A DNA stretch of 64,000 bases from Thermoflexaceae bacterium (GCA_015075555.1 JABTUD010000001.1:1116001-1180000), one strand, 5' to 3'; counted from the stretch's first letter, positions 27,277-35,943 are shown. Numbers and translations are program-made. The notes: generated by a model from the sequence alone, not told the origin.

Positions 27277-27717
27277 ATGCTCATCCGGGTCACAGGCGAC
27301 CCGCTGGACCCCGCTGAAGCGATTGCGAGCGTAGGTTCGCCGGAAGCGGGGGCAATCGGTGTCTTTCTCGGCGTGGTGCGCAACAACAACCAGGGCCGGG
27401 CAGTGGACCACCTGGTCTATGAGGCGTACGACGCGATGGCGGAGAGAGTGATGCGCGAGATCGCGGAGGAAGCCAGGGAGCGCTTCGAGCTGATCGGCTG
27501 CGCGGTGCTGCACCGGACAGGGCGGCTCGAAATCGGCGAAACGAGCCTTCTTATCGCGATCAGCAGCGGGCATCGGGCGGCTTCGTTTGAAGGCGGCCAC
27601 TGGCTGGTGAATGAGATAAAGAAGCGGGTGCCCGTGTGGAAGAAGGAAGTGTGGGAAGACGGTGAGGAGTGGATTGAAGGCCCCGAGTCTCTCGGAAAGA
27701 CCCGGGCAGGCATGTGA
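27277..27717 (+). CDS. moaE: molybdopterin synthase catalytic subunit
   Basis: A 146-residue MoaE that inserts two dithiolene sulfurs from MoaD thiocarboxylate into precursor Z. GAIGVFLGVVRNNNQGR, YEAYDAMAE, HRTGRLEIGE and VPVWKKEVWEDG (with the active-site lysines) are conserved. Forms a two-gene unit with moaD and overlaps the NUDIX gene start as GTGA. Confidence 0.95.
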   Translation: MLIRVTGDPLDPAEAIASVGSPEAGAIGVFLGVVRNNNQGRAVDHLVYEAYDAMAERVMREIAEEARERFELIGCAVLHRTGRLEIGETSLLIAISSGHRAASFEGGHWLVNEIKKRVPVWKKEVWEDGEEWIEGPESLGKTRAGM

Positions 27718-28253
27718 GCAGCCACCCCCACAGCTTCGGCCGGTACTGCATGCTGTGCGGCCAACGGCTGGCATCGGCGATACCCGGCGGCGATACAAAG
27801 CGCCGCCTGGTCTGCATGGATTGTGGGTTCATTCACTACGTGAATCCGCGCCCAGTGGCAGCAACCATTCCTATGCGCGCCGATGGGCGAATCCTTCTCG
27901 CTCGCCGGGCGATCGAGCCGCGAAGAGGAACCTGGGTGTTCCCCGGTGGCTACATGGATGCCGGCGAGACCGCAGAAGAGGCGGCCATCCGCGAGACGCT
28001 GGAGGAAGCGCACCTTGAGGTGCGTGACCTTTCGCTGCTGGGCGTATACACGCGCACCGGTCCCGGGGTGGTGGTGATCGTCTACCGCGCAATCGCCGTG
28101 GGCGAGGCCGAGGCGGGCGATGAGACATCGGAGATAGCCTGGTTCCGGCCCGGTGAGATCCCCTGGGAGCAACTGGCCTTCGATTCCACCGAAATGGCAC
28201 TGCGCGACTATGTGCTCTGGCGGTTGAGGAGCGCGGCAGGGGAGTCTTTCTGA
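27714..28253 (+). CDS. NUDIX hydrolase with N-terminal zinc ribbon
   Basis: A 179-residue protein. CMLCGQRL and CMDCGFIHY form a zinc ribbon (residues 13-42) ahead of a NUDIX domain whose box reads GGYMDAGETAEEAAIRETLE then EAHL. The catalytic REXXEE glutamates are present; the usual Gly in EEXGU is His. It resembles NADH pyrophosphatase/ADP-ribose hydrolase relatives. GTG start overlaps the moaE stop by 4 bp. Substrate not assignable. Confidence 0.87.
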   Translation: MSSHPHSFGRYCMLCGQRLASAIPGGDTKRRLVCMDCGFIHYVNPRPVAATIPMRADGRILLARRAIEPRRGTWVFPGGYMDAGETAEEAAIRETLEEAHLEVRDLSLLGVYTRTGPGVVVIVYRAIAVGEAEAGDETSEIAWFRPGEIPWEQLAFDSTEMALRDYVLWRLRSAAGESF

Positions 28254-28264
28254 TCCATCGCTGC

Positions 28265-28270
28265 TATCCT
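28265..28270 (+). promoter_or_regulatory. -10 for leaderless antiporter gene
   Basis: TATCCT ends 8 nt before the ATG at 28279; no Shine-Dalgarno is present. Confidence 0.45.
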
Positions 28271-28278
28271 GCCAGCCG

Positions 28279-30129
28279 ATGGGCGTTGAAGACGGGCTGC
28301 AGGCGGCCGCGGTTGTAGCAGCGGCGGCGGCCGCAGGGCGAATCATCACGCGCAGGCTTCCGATTCCGCTGCCGGTGTTCTTGCTGGCGGTGGGGCTCAT
28401 CGCGGGCACGGATGGCCTGGGACTGGTTGAGCCGGCGAAGCTGGGCGAGCTGGGCCGGGTCAGCGTAATGGTTGCCGTCGCGCTGATAGTCTTTGAGGGC
28501 GGCTCGCTGCTGCGGGCAAGCTCACTTCGGCGCGCGGCGCCGCTCATGCGCAACCTGGTGATTGGCGGCCTTGTGGTTACGCCGGTTGTTGGCGCCCTGG
28601 CTGCGCACTTCATACTTGGCTTTCCCTGGCGGCTGGCGGCACTTTTCGGGTCGCTCGTTTGCGTGACCGGCCCAAGCGTGATCATCCCGCTCTTGCAAGC
28701 GGTGAGGGTGAACGACCGCATCCGCACTACGCTCATGGGCGAAGGCGTGATCATTGACCCGTTGGGGGCGTTGCTCACGCTCTTCTTGCTCGAGGTTGCG
28801 GTAGCCGAAACGTTCGACCCTGCAGAACCAGCGGGGTGGGTGGCATCGCGACTGGGTGCGGGTGTGATCATCGGCGTGGCGGGCGCGGGCCTCGTATATG
28901 GCGTAGCCCGAGGGGTGCATCGGCTCACAAGCCGGGAGGTCTCGCTGCTGGTGCTGGCGGGGGCGATAGGCGCCTTTGCATCGGCCGAATCAATCGCTCG
29001 CGAATCTGGCCTGACGGCAATGGTGGTAATGGGGATCGGGCTGGGCCAGTTGCATCTTCCTCATCGCGAGGAGATGGAGCAGTTCCAGGAATCAATTGCA
29101 TCCCTTCTGGTAGCGACCGTGTACGTGCTGCTCGCGGCGTCTATCGATATCCAGAGCGTGCGTGACCTCTGGCCCGAAGGCTTCGCCGTGGTGCTCATCT
29201 TGATCGCCATCGGCAGGCCGCTGCTTGTCTGGCTGGCCAGCTTCCGTACGGGTGTGCCGTTGCGCGACGCAATTTTCCTTGCTGCCGTTGCACCGCGGGG
29301 CGTGGTGGCTGCATCGATGGCGGGTGTTGTAGCGATTGAGGCCGGAGCCCACCTGGGCGGGGATTCGGAGCAGTTCGTGGCGCTCGTGTTCGTCGTGATC
29401 CTTGTTACCATCGGGCTACAATCGGCCTATGCGGGCCGGCTTTCACGGGCGCTGCGTGTTTTCCCCATGAGGACGGTCGTCGCCGGTTACGGAGAGGTTG
29501 GCAGGCGTGTCGCCGAGCGGCTCCGGGAAGCGGGCGAGGAAGTCCTGGTCGTGGAAAGCGATGGTAGCCTTGCGGTGGCCGGCCGCGAGGCAGGGTACGA
29601 GGTGCTGCTGGGTGATATCGCCGACCCGCGCGCCCTGGCAAAGGCGGATGTGCACGAAGCTCGCGCCCTGATCCTCGTGACGGGCAATGACGACCGGTCG
29701 CTCATGGCGGCTGAACTTGCCCAGGCGCAGTTCGGTTGCCAGCGCATCCTTGCGCGTGTCGACGAACCCGCGAACATCCCGGCATTCGAACGCGCGGGGG
29801 TGACGGTGGTCAGCCCGCAGGCGGCGGTCGCTTCGGAGCTGGCGGCACTCGCCGGCCCATCGCCGCTCATCGATATCATGGCGGCGGTCGAGGGGGATCT
29901 CTCGGTTTTTCGCGCGGTTGTCCAAAACCCGGAAGCGCAGGGACGGATAAGGGACATGGCCGCGCTGAACGGGGCGCTAATTGTGCTCGTCAGGCGCGGT
30001 GCGGCGAGCTTCATTCCCACCGGGCGAACAGCGCTCAGCCTGGGCGATATGCTCACGCTAGTGGCCCCGGATGAGCGCGCCAACGCCATTCGCGGGTTCA
30101 TCGAAGGCCTCCCATTGGAAGGGGGCTGA
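28279..30129 (+). CDS. CPA-type cation:proton antiporter with RCK (TrkA-N/TrkA-C) regulatory domains
   Basis: A 616-residue protein. Residues 1-385 form about 12-13 membrane helices of a sodium or potassium/proton exchanger; the core region GEGVIIDPLGALLTL carries the transport Asp in an ID rather than ND context. A Rossmann RCK_N domain (VVAGYGEVGRRVAERL, about 395-520) and an RCK_C domain (about 525-610, ending in a GDMLTLVAP strand) follow. RCK_C domains in such antiporters are known targets of c-di-AMP. That fits the c-di-AMP riboswitch directly downstream. Confidence 0.9.
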   Translation: MGVEDGLQAAAVVAAAAAAGRIITRRLPIPLPVFLLAVGLIAGTDGLGLVEPAKLGELGRVSVMVAVALIVFEGGSLLRASSLRRAAPLMRNLVIGGLVVTPVVGALAAHFILGFPWRLAALFGSLVCVTGPSVIIPLLQAVRVNDRIRTTLMGEGVIIDPLGALLTLFLLEVAVAETFDPAEPAGWVASRLGAGVIIGVAGAGLVYGVARGVHRLTSREVSLLVLAGAIGAFASAESIARESGLTAMVVMGIGLGQLHLPHREEMEQFQESIASLLVATVYVLLAASIDIQSVRDLWPEGFAVVLILIAIGRPLLVWLASFRTGVPLRDAIFLAAVAPRGVVAASMAGVVAIEAGAHLGGDSEQFVALVFVVILVTIGLQSAYAGRLSRALRVFPMRTVVAGYGEVGRRVAERLREAGEEVLVVESDGSLAVAGREAGYEVLLGDIADPRALAKADVHEARALILVTGNDDRSLMAAELAQAQFGCQRILARVDEPANIPAFERAGVTVVSPQAAVASELAALAGPSPLIDIMAAVEGDLSVFRAVVQNPEAQGRIRDMAALNGALIVLVRRGAASFIPTGRTALSLGDMLTLVAPDERANAIRGFIEGLPLEGG

Positions 30130-30163
30130 GGGGCGGTCCGGACCGGGGCTTGCGCCGGGGGAG

Positions 30164-30169
30164 TATCAT
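30164..30169 (+). promoter_or_regulatory. -10 ahead of the c-di-AMP riboswitch
   Basis: TATCAT lies just before the aptamer, placing transcription start near 30176. No convincing -35. Confidence 0.4.
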
Positions 30170-30172
30170 CCA

Positions 30173-30283
30173 GGAGTCGAATCCCGTGACCCACGGGAGC
30201 GGGGGACCCAGTCCCTGGGGTGAATCACCGTCAGCGTGTAGGCGACTCCGAGCGCCGAACCCGTCAGCTAACCCCGCAGACAG
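30173..30283 (+). ncRNA. ydaO/yuaA-type c-di-AMP riboswitch
   Basis: The segment shows the conserved blocks of the ydaO motif in order: CGGGAGCGGGGGACCCA, CTGGGGTGAATC, GTGTAGGCGACTCCG and GAACCCGTCAGCTAACCCCG. This RNA class binds cyclic di-AMP and usually controls potassium transport, osmolyte or cell-wall hydrolase genes, switching them off when the ligand is high. It starts directly after the antiporter stop and its own -10, and points to the cytidylate-kinase-like gene at 30489. Outer stem boundaries are approximate. Confidence 0.88.
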
Positions 30284-30488
30284 CCGGAGGTAGCTTCCGC
30301 CATGCTCATGCGGAAGGTGGCGCGGCGCGCCCTTGTCAGCCACAGGTCGCACTTCCTGCCTGGAAGCGGGTTCGCGCCGGCGGCCGCGCCATCCTGGGGA
30401 CTCTGCCCTTGCCCCTTGCCTCTCCGGCAACCTGCGCTGGCCGTGCCTGGCGCGTGGTGCGCATCAGCGCCCGGAAAGGAGCCCGTGA
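30284..30488 (+). other. expression platform and leader of the c-di-AMP riboswitch
   Basis: About 205 nt. A perfect 7-bp stem (CTTCCGC at 30294-30300, GCGGAAG at 30310-30316) directly follows the aptamer and would compete with the GGAGG at 30286-30290. A 72-codon frame from 30302 is present but looks like non-coding leader. No T-run terminator is seen. Confidence 0.45.
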
Positions 30489-31664
30489 ATGAAGATCGAA
30501 CTGAGCCTCAACCGGCGTGAGCCGATCCAGACGGTAAGTGTGGTAAGCCAGTCCAATGCGGCCGCGCTCAGCGAGGCGATGACGCGTCTGCGATCGTGGG
30601 CGCTGATTAGAGGTGTGCCCGTCGAAGGGGAGGCCATCGTCCAGTTTGCCGGCCCGGCCATCACGCGGGTGCACCTGCCTGTTGGGGAGCCACCAGCACC
30701 CCATCCCGATACCGGGGTATCCCTGGACCGGGTCCCTGGCGGCGTAACCGTGCTTGCTTCCGGCGTGGCCCTGGCCGATGGTCCGCAGACCGCCCGGGCG
30801 CTGGAGGATCTGCTCGCGAACGAAGCGCCGGTTTCCGGCCGCGCCGAGTTGCACCCGAACCCTGGTGAGACCTTTGAGGGAACCCTTGTGTTGCCACTCG
30901 TTCGCGCCCCCGTGAGGCCCATCGAGGCGATCGCACTGGAGCTCGGCAGACGAGGGCCAGGAGCCGAAAAGCGGCTATCGGCTGTGCGAGTCGTGACGGT
31001 AGCGCGGCAGGCAGGCACAGGCGGGGAGGAGATCGCCTCACGTGTCGCGTCTATTCTGGGCTGGCGGCCAATTGGGCGGGAGGTACTTGGCGAAGCCGCC
31101 CGGTCGGCGGGGGTCACGCCCGAGGTCCTCGCTGCGAACACCCGCCGGAAGTCATTCATAGAGCGCGCGCTGGAGAGCATGGCATACCGGCCGCCGGAAT
31201 TTGGCGAAGCCTGGACCCCGCCGCTCGTGTCGCAGGCCGCACCGCACTACACCTCGGCGGACTACAGGCGGTTCATCGAGGAGGTCATCCTGGATATCGC
31301 TCATGAAGGGAATGCTGTCATCATTGTGCACGGCGCCCAGCTCCTGCTGGCCGGCCATGACGATGCCCTCCGGGTGCTGGTGACGGGTTCGCTTTCGCGG
31401 CGGGCCGAGCGGCTGGCAGCCGAGCAGGGAATCACCGTTGAGAAAGCACGGGCCCTGGTGTTGGAGTCGGACCGGGAACGGGAGAAGTACTTCCACGAGT
31501 TCTATCAGAGCGGATGGCTTGACCCGTGCAGCTACGACCTGAGCATCAACTCGGACCACCTGGATGCCATTGCGGCTGCCAGGCTGATAGCGGAGCTGGT
31601 CGACAGTACCCGCCTCCCGCCCGCGGAACGCGCAGGTGAACGGCAGCTGGCGCATAGCCGCTGA
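30489..31664 (+). CDS. cytidylate-kinase-like family protein with unknown N-terminal domain
   Basis: A 391-residue protein. Residues about 160-370 resemble the Cytidylate_kin2 family: VVTVARQAGTGGEEIA replaces the classic P-loop, GWRPIGREVLGEAA follows, and LVTGSLSRRAERLA is the lid-like region. The first 155 residues match nothing recognised. The ATG has AAGGAG 8 nt upstream. It lies under a predicted c-di-AMP riboswitch and ends 10 nt before a convergent gene. Substrate unknown; members of this family are often annotated as kinases without proof. Confidence 0.72.
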   Translation: MKIELSLNRREPIQTVSVVSQSNAAALSEAMTRLRSWALIRGVPVEGEAIVQFAGPAITRVHLPVGEPPAPHPDTGVSLDRVPGGVTVLASGVALADGPQTARALEDLLANEAPVSGRAELHPNPGETFEGTLVLPLVRAPVRPIEAIALELGRRGPGAEKRLSAVRVVTVARQAGTGGEEIASRVASILGWRPIGREVLGEAARSAGVTPEVLAANTRRKSFIERALESMAYRPPEFGEAWTPPLVSQAAPHYTSADYRRFIEEVILDIAHEGNAVIIVHGAQLLLAGHDDALRVLVTGSLSRRAERLAAEQGITVEKARALVLESDREREKYFHEFYQSGWLDPCSYDLSINSDHLDAIAAARLIAELVDSTRLPPAERAGERQLAHSR

Positions 31665-31674
31665 CGTGCCGGGT

Positions 31675-33075
31675 TCAACGCCCCCGGCGGGGTGCGGGGG
31701 CCGGATGCCTCGGCGCCAGGGAGCGCCCAAGGCGGTAATGGGGGGCGATGATGTTAACGAGCGCGCCCGCATGGGGGTCAGCGATTCGGGCGACGATGCG
31801 CTGGTGGACGGCCCCCAGCTCGGCCATCGACTGGTCGCTGGTGACGACGGTGGGGAGGCCGGCAACGGTGCGGTAGTTCACGACCTGGTAGAGCTTCTCC
31901 TGCGCCCAGGGTGACCCTGCCTGGGCCCCGAGGTCGTCCAGCACGAGCAGACCGGCATTGCGAACCTGGTCGAACAGCTCGTCATAGCCGACCTCCTTGC
32001 CGGGAGCGAAAGAAGCGCGCAGGTGGTCGATAAGGTCGGGAACGACGGCAAAGAAGACGCTATGGCCCCGGCCAAGGGCGCGGTTGGCAATTGCGGCCGC
32101 GAGATGCGTCTTGCCGCACCCGTTGGGGCCGAGCATCACGAGCCACCCTTGCGGGTCGTCGGCGTAGGCGAGGGCGGAGCGGAAGGCGGCGTCGAGTGAG
32201 TCGCGCTCCTCGGCGTGGAGACCGGCGCCGCGCAGGTCGAAGTTGTGGAACTGCATGGCAGCAAGGCGGTCGCGGGTCATTCCCCCTACCTGGTGGTAGG
32301 TGGCCGGGCCGGCGCCCTCGAGGACGAAGACCCGGGAGAGCCGTTCGTCACAGAGGCGGGTCGCCAGGCGTTCATCTAACACGCGCGGGCGCAACGAGGC
32401 GGTGAAGACGGTGGGCAGCTCGGCGTTGTAGCGGTGGTTCACCACCTGGAAGAGCTTTTCGCGCGCCCAGGGCGTGCCGGAAGCCGCATCGATGTCATCG
32501 AGGAGCAGCAGCGGGGCATTGCGGACCTGCTCAAAGAGCTGCGCGAAGCTCAGATCCTCTTCGGAGGCCTCGTAACTGGCGCGGAGATGGTCGAGCAGGT
32601 CGGGAACGACCATGAAGAGCGCGGGCGCGCCCAGGGCGACGCGGGCGTTGGCGATCGCAGCGGCAAGGTGTGTCTTGCCGCTGCCGCTGGGCCCGGAGAA
32701 GACGAGCCAGCCAGCAGGTTCCTGTGCGAAGGTGCGGGCAGCTTCGCAGGCAGCGCGAAACCACTCGCTCTCGCCATTGCGGCCGCCGGGGACCAGGTTC
32801 TCAAAGGTGAACCGGGTCAGCGACCCGAGGTTGCTAATCCGTTCGAGGCGAGCACGGCGAGCGTCCTCGGCCTCGTCGAGGACGCAGATGCACGGTTCCG
32901 CCCTGCCAAAGCGGGGATCATCGACGGGCCGTTCACGGCGGACGAAGCCGGCGCCTCCGCACTGGGCGCAGGGGGGATCGGCGCGCTCCTCAGGCGCGGC
33001 GGCTGATGGGATTGAGGCTTCCGCCAAGATACCTTCTCTTGCGGTCTTCGAGAGTATCTCCTTCAGCTCCCTCAT
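31675..33075 (-). CDS. double-AAA+ DnaC/DnaI-like helicase loader
   Basis: A 466-residue protein with an N-terminal zinc motif (CAQCGGAG at 36, CIC at 62) and two full DnaC/IstB-type AAA+ modules. Walker A motifs are GPSGSGKT (128-135) and GPNGCGKT (316-323); Walker B motifs LLLLDDID (189-196) and LLVLDDLG (376-383). Usual loaders have one such module, so this is an internal duplication. The ATG at 33075 has GGAGG 10 nt upstream although it overlaps the dnaD-like gene by 86 bp. Operon with dnaB argues for loading the replicative helicase. Confidence 0.83.
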   Translation of the reverse strand: MRELKEILSKTAREGILAEASIPSAAAPEERADPPCAQCGGAGFVRRERPVDDPRFGRAEPCICVLDEAEDARRARLERISNLGSLTRFTFENLVPGGRNGESEWFRAACEAARTFAQEPAGWLVFSGPSGSGKTHLAAAIANARVALGAPALFMVVPDLLDHLRASYEASEEDLSFAQLFEQVRNAPLLLLDDIDAASGTPWAREKLFQVVNHRYNAELPTVFTASLRPRVLDERLATRLCDERLSRVFVLEGAGPATYHQVGGMTRDRLAAMQFHNFDLRGAGLHAEERDSLDAAFRSALAYADDPQGWLVMLGPNGCGKTHLAAAIANRALGRGHSVFFAVVPDLIDHLRASFAPGKEVGYDELFDQVRNAGLLVLDDLGAQAGSPWAQEKLYQVVNYRTVAGLPTVVTSDQSMAELGAVHQRIVARIADPHAGALVNIIAPHYRLGRSLAPRHPAPAPRRGR

Positions 33076-33706
33076 TTCCGCGGCCCTCCTCGGCCCAGCG
33101 TATCAGGATGCGCTCGACGTAGCGCCAGTTGCGCACGTTGAGCTCGGCGGCATGGCGAAACGCTTCCTCGAACCAGTCCGCGGGGTATTTCTCGACGGCT
33201 TCGAGGAGCCGTTCGCCGACGAGCGGGGTGATGGTGCCAATGTTCTCTTCGTAGAGGCGAAAGATGCCGGGCCTGGTATGGATGACGATCTCGTGAGCAA
33301 CCGTCTCGGGCTTGAGGGTGAGCTCCCCGGCGCGGGCCCGGGCAACGGCGCGCCGGGAGCCCGGGTTGTTGACGAAGTAGATGGTTTCATCGCTGCCGGG
33401 GCCCGTCAGCCGCAGGCCGAGGAGGGCGCCCAGCTCGAGACAGCCTGCAAGGCCGGCCGCAAGCCCCTGGCGGCCGCCACCGAGCTGGTTGAACGACTCC
33501 GCCGCGCCCTCGGCCGCCCACACCTGGGAGGCGGTGACGAAACGGACGGCCCCGCGCTGCTCCTGGACAAGCCGTGATACCCAGAGAAAGGCGAGCAGTT
33601 CGCCGGCGGTGCGCATGCCGGGCAGAACGGCAGCGAAGAACAGGTTGGGGATGGCTGTTGCGCGTGCGACCCCCGGGAAGCCCCCAAACGGTTCACTGTG
33701 GCTCAT
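32990..33706 (-). CDS. DnaD-like primosome protein
   Basis: A 238-residue protein with a winged-helix-like N-domain and a C-terminal DnaD domain: IFRLYEENIGTITPLVGERL followed by NVRNWRYVERILIRWAEEG, which contains the YXXXIXXXW DNA-binding motif. DnaD helps recruit helicase at origins and restarting forks. The ATG at 33706 overlaps the dnaB stop by 14 bp. Genes of this type are typical of Firmicutes and Chloroflexota and support the taxonomic guess. Confidence 0.82.
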   Translation of the reverse strand: MSHSEPFGGFPGVARATAIPNLFFAAVLPGMRTAGELLAFLWVSRLVQEQRGAVRFVTASQVWAAEGAAESFNQLGGGRQGLAAGLAGCLELGALLGLRLTGPGSDETIYFVNNPGSRRAVARARAGELTLKPETVAHEIVIHTRPGIFRLYEENIGTITPLVGERLLEAVEKYPADWFEEAFRHAAELNVRNWRYVERILIRWAEEGRGNEGAEGDTLEDRKRRYLGGSLNPISRRA

Positions 33707-35090
33707 GGGACTCGTCCGTCCGCAGCACCCAGTCTTCGAATTTGGCGAGCTTTTCGCGGAAGCGCAGCTCGACCGAGCCTGTGGGGCCGTTGCGGTGCTT
33801 GGCGACAATCACCTGGGCGACGCCCTTCGGATAGGCGCTCATGGGAAGGTCGGGGTGCTGCTGGGCCCATTGTTCGGGGGTGGTGTACATCTCTTCGCGG
33901 CTGAGGAACATGACGACGTCGGCGTCCTGCTCAATGGAGCCGGAGTCGCGCAGGTCGGAGAGCATGGGGATGCGGGGATGGCGGCTCTCGATGGCGCGGG
34001 AGAGCTGGGCGAGGGCGATTATGGGCACGTTCAATTCGCGGGCGAGCCCCTTGAGGGTGCGCGAGATGTAGCTGATCTCCTGCACGCGGTTCTCACGGGA
34101 GCCGGTCGTCTCGCCCTGCATGAGCTGGAGGTAGTCGATGACGACCAGGTCGAGGCCGCGCTCTCCGGCCAGCCGGCGGGCGCGGGCGCGCAGCTCGGCG
34201 ACGGTGAGCACGGGGGAATCATCGAACCAGATGTTCGCCTCGGCCAGCTCACCGGAGGCGCGGATGATGCGGCGCTCTTCAAGCTCGCTGTGCTGGCCGA
34301 GGCGGAGGCGGTTCTGGTCCACTCCCGATTCGGCCGAAAGGAGGCGGATTGCCAGCTGCTCGCCCGACATTTCGAGGGAGAAGAAGGCGACGTTCGCCTG
34401 CTGGGCGACGGCCGCATTCCGGGCGATGCCGAGGGCGAAGCTGGACTTCCCAACGCTGGGACGGGCGCCGACGATGACCAGGTCGGACCGCTTCAGGCCA
34501 CCAAGGAGAACGTCGAGGTCGCTGTAGCCAGTGCGGATGGCGGCCAGCTCGCGGCGCTCGACGGCCTCGATGTCTTCTTCGAGGTAGGCCTGGAGCAGCT
34601 GGCGAATGTGGACGAAGTCACGGAAGTTCTCGCCGCCGCGGAGCCGGGCGAGCAGGTCCTCGGAGCGGCTGAAGACGGTCTCGATTTCCGCGGGCGCTTC
34701 ATAGGCCATCTGGAGGATGGCTGTGGCGGCGTGGATGAGGCCGCGGTAGGTGCTGTCGCGGCGAACTATCTGGGCGTAGAACTCGACTCCGACGCTGGTG
34801 GGCAGGCGGCGGATGGTCTCGGCCAGGTAGGTCTGGCCGCCGACCGGTTCGAGGCGGTCCTTGCGTGCCAGCTCGTGGGCGACGGTGATCTGGTTGATCG
34901 CTTCGTCGCGGTTCCAGAGATCGAGGCAGGCCTCGTAGACCCAGCCGTTCTTCTCGCGGAAGAAGTCCTCGGGCTTGAGGATGGGAGCGATGTGGTAGAT
35001 CGCCTCGCTGTCGACGAGGAGAGCGGCGACGACGGCCTCTTCGGCCTCGATATCGTGCGGGGGCAGCCGTTCGAGAACTGGCAGCGTCAT
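33693..35090 (-). CDS. dnaB: replicative DNA helicase
   Basis: A 465-residue DnaB: an N-terminal helical domain (MTLPVLERLPPHDIEAEEAVVAALL without intein or extra domain) and a RecA-like motor with Walker A GARPSVGKSS, Walker B LVVIDYLQLM, and the arginine-finger region SYISRTLKGLARELNVP. Length is standard. Ring helicase that unwinds DNA at the fork. Encoded between rplI and the dnaD/dnaC-like genes, an arrangement that links replication start to ribosomal protein expression. Confidence 0.97.
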   Translation of the reverse strand: MTLPVLERLPPHDIEAEEAVVAALLVDSEAIYHIAPILKPEDFFREKNGWVYEACLDLWNRDEAINQITVAHELARKDRLEPVGGQTYLAETIRRLPTSVGVEFYAQIVRRDSTYRGLIHAATAILQMAYEAPAEIETVFSRSEDLLARLRGGENFRDFVHIRQLLQAYLEEDIEAVERRELAAIRTGYSDLDVLLGGLKRSDLVIVGARPSVGKSSFALGIARNAAVAQQANVAFFSLEMSGEQLAIRLLSAESGVDQNRLRLGQHSELEERRIIRASGELAEANIWFDDSPVLTVAELRARARRLAGERGLDLVVIDYLQLMQGETTGSRENRVQEISYISRTLKGLARELNVPIIALAQLSRAIESRHPRIPMLSDLRDSGSIEQDADVVMFLSREEMYTTPEQWAQQHPDLPMSAYPKGVAQVIVAKHRNGPTGSVELRFREKLAKFEDWVLRTDESHEPQ

Positions 35091-35173
35091 GGGCGAAGGA
35101 GGAAGCCGGCTACAGAGAACAGTGCGCCGAATTAGCAGCGCAGGGGCCGGCTACCTGTCACCTCCTCCCGGCG

Positions 35174-35767
35174 CTACTCGGCGTCCTCAGTCTCGTGGCT
35201 GCCATGGGCGGCCCTGGCAGCGGCCTCGGCAGCGTAGGCGGCCTCGGCAGCGCGCTTCGCTTCGGCAGCTTCCGCTGCTTCACGTTCGGCCAGGAGCTTC
35301 GCGACAACGGGCTTCGATTCCTCGTCAGGCTGCACGTCGACGGTAACGCCGACAGTGACGTTGCGCGTGAACTTGATGGTGACTTCGCGGGCGCCGAGCT
35401 CGCGGATGGGCTCGGGGAGCAGCACGATGTGCGGGTCGATTGCCAGCTGCGTGGCGGCATTCAGCTTCTCGGCGATATCGCGGTTGGTGATGGAGCCGAA
35501 GAGGCGGCCGCTTTCGCCCACGCGCGCTTCGAGGGTGACTGTATAGCCGGCAAGCCGTTCGGCCACCTTGCGCGCTTCGCCATCGAGCTTTTCCTGGCGG
35601 CGGGCTTCCTTCTGGGCGAGTGCCTGGGCACGCTGCAGGTTGTCCTTGCTGGTGGGCCCGGCAATACCGCGTGGGAGGAGGAAGTTGCGGGCGAAGCCGT
35701 TCTTCACTTCCTTCACGTCGCCAACCTGCGCAGTGCCTTGAACGTCTTCGAAAAAGACGACCTTCAT
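35174..35767 (-). CDS. rplI: 50S ribosomal protein L9 with C-terminal extension
   Basis: A 197-residue L9. Residues 1-148 are the standard protein (MKVVFFEDVQGTAQVGDVKEV, GFARNFLLPRGIA), while the last about 45 residues form an Ala/Glu-rich helical tail (KRAAEAAYAAEAAARAAHG) not found in typical L9. Precedes dnaB by 83 nt on the same strand, a common rplI-dnaB pairing. A promoter and long leader lie upstream. Confidence 0.95.
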   Translation of the reverse strand: MKVVFFEDVQGTAQVGDVKEVKNGFARNFLLPRGIAGPTSKDNLQRAQALAQKEARRQEKLDGEARKVAERLAGYTVTLEARVGESGRLFGSITNRDIAEKLNAATQLAIDPHIVLLPEPIRELGAREVTIKFTRNVTVGVTVDVQPDEESKPVVAKLLAEREAAEAAEAKRAAEAAYAAEAAARAAHGSHETEDAE

Positions 35768-35937
35768 GGGGAGACCTCAAGTATTCGGGGTTGCCTGCCC
35801 CCGCTTCGACGGCGGGGGCGGACGCGGCCTCCCGGAGCGGGACCGTACCGGGGGCAACGTAGAACACTCATGGTAGCCACTCAACGCGTTATCGTCGCGT
35901 CTGCACAGTATTGGCGCTTTCTTCACCCCTTCGGGCG
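35768..35937 (-). other. structured 5' leader of rplI
   Basis: About 170 nt between the predicted start of transcription and the rplI ATG. It contains a GCCCCCGC/GCGGGGGC stem with a 7-nt loop (35798-35820). It has no ORF with a ribosome site. Could be an autoregulatory leader or simply a structured 5' UTR. Confidence 0.4.
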
Positions 35938-35943
35938 CTTATG

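Noticed and set aside
30302-30520. 72-codon ORF after the c-di-AMP aptamer with GGAGG upstream
   Set aside because: Composition is non-coding in type, it overlaps the expected expression platform and the next gene, and it matches no family or signal peptide.
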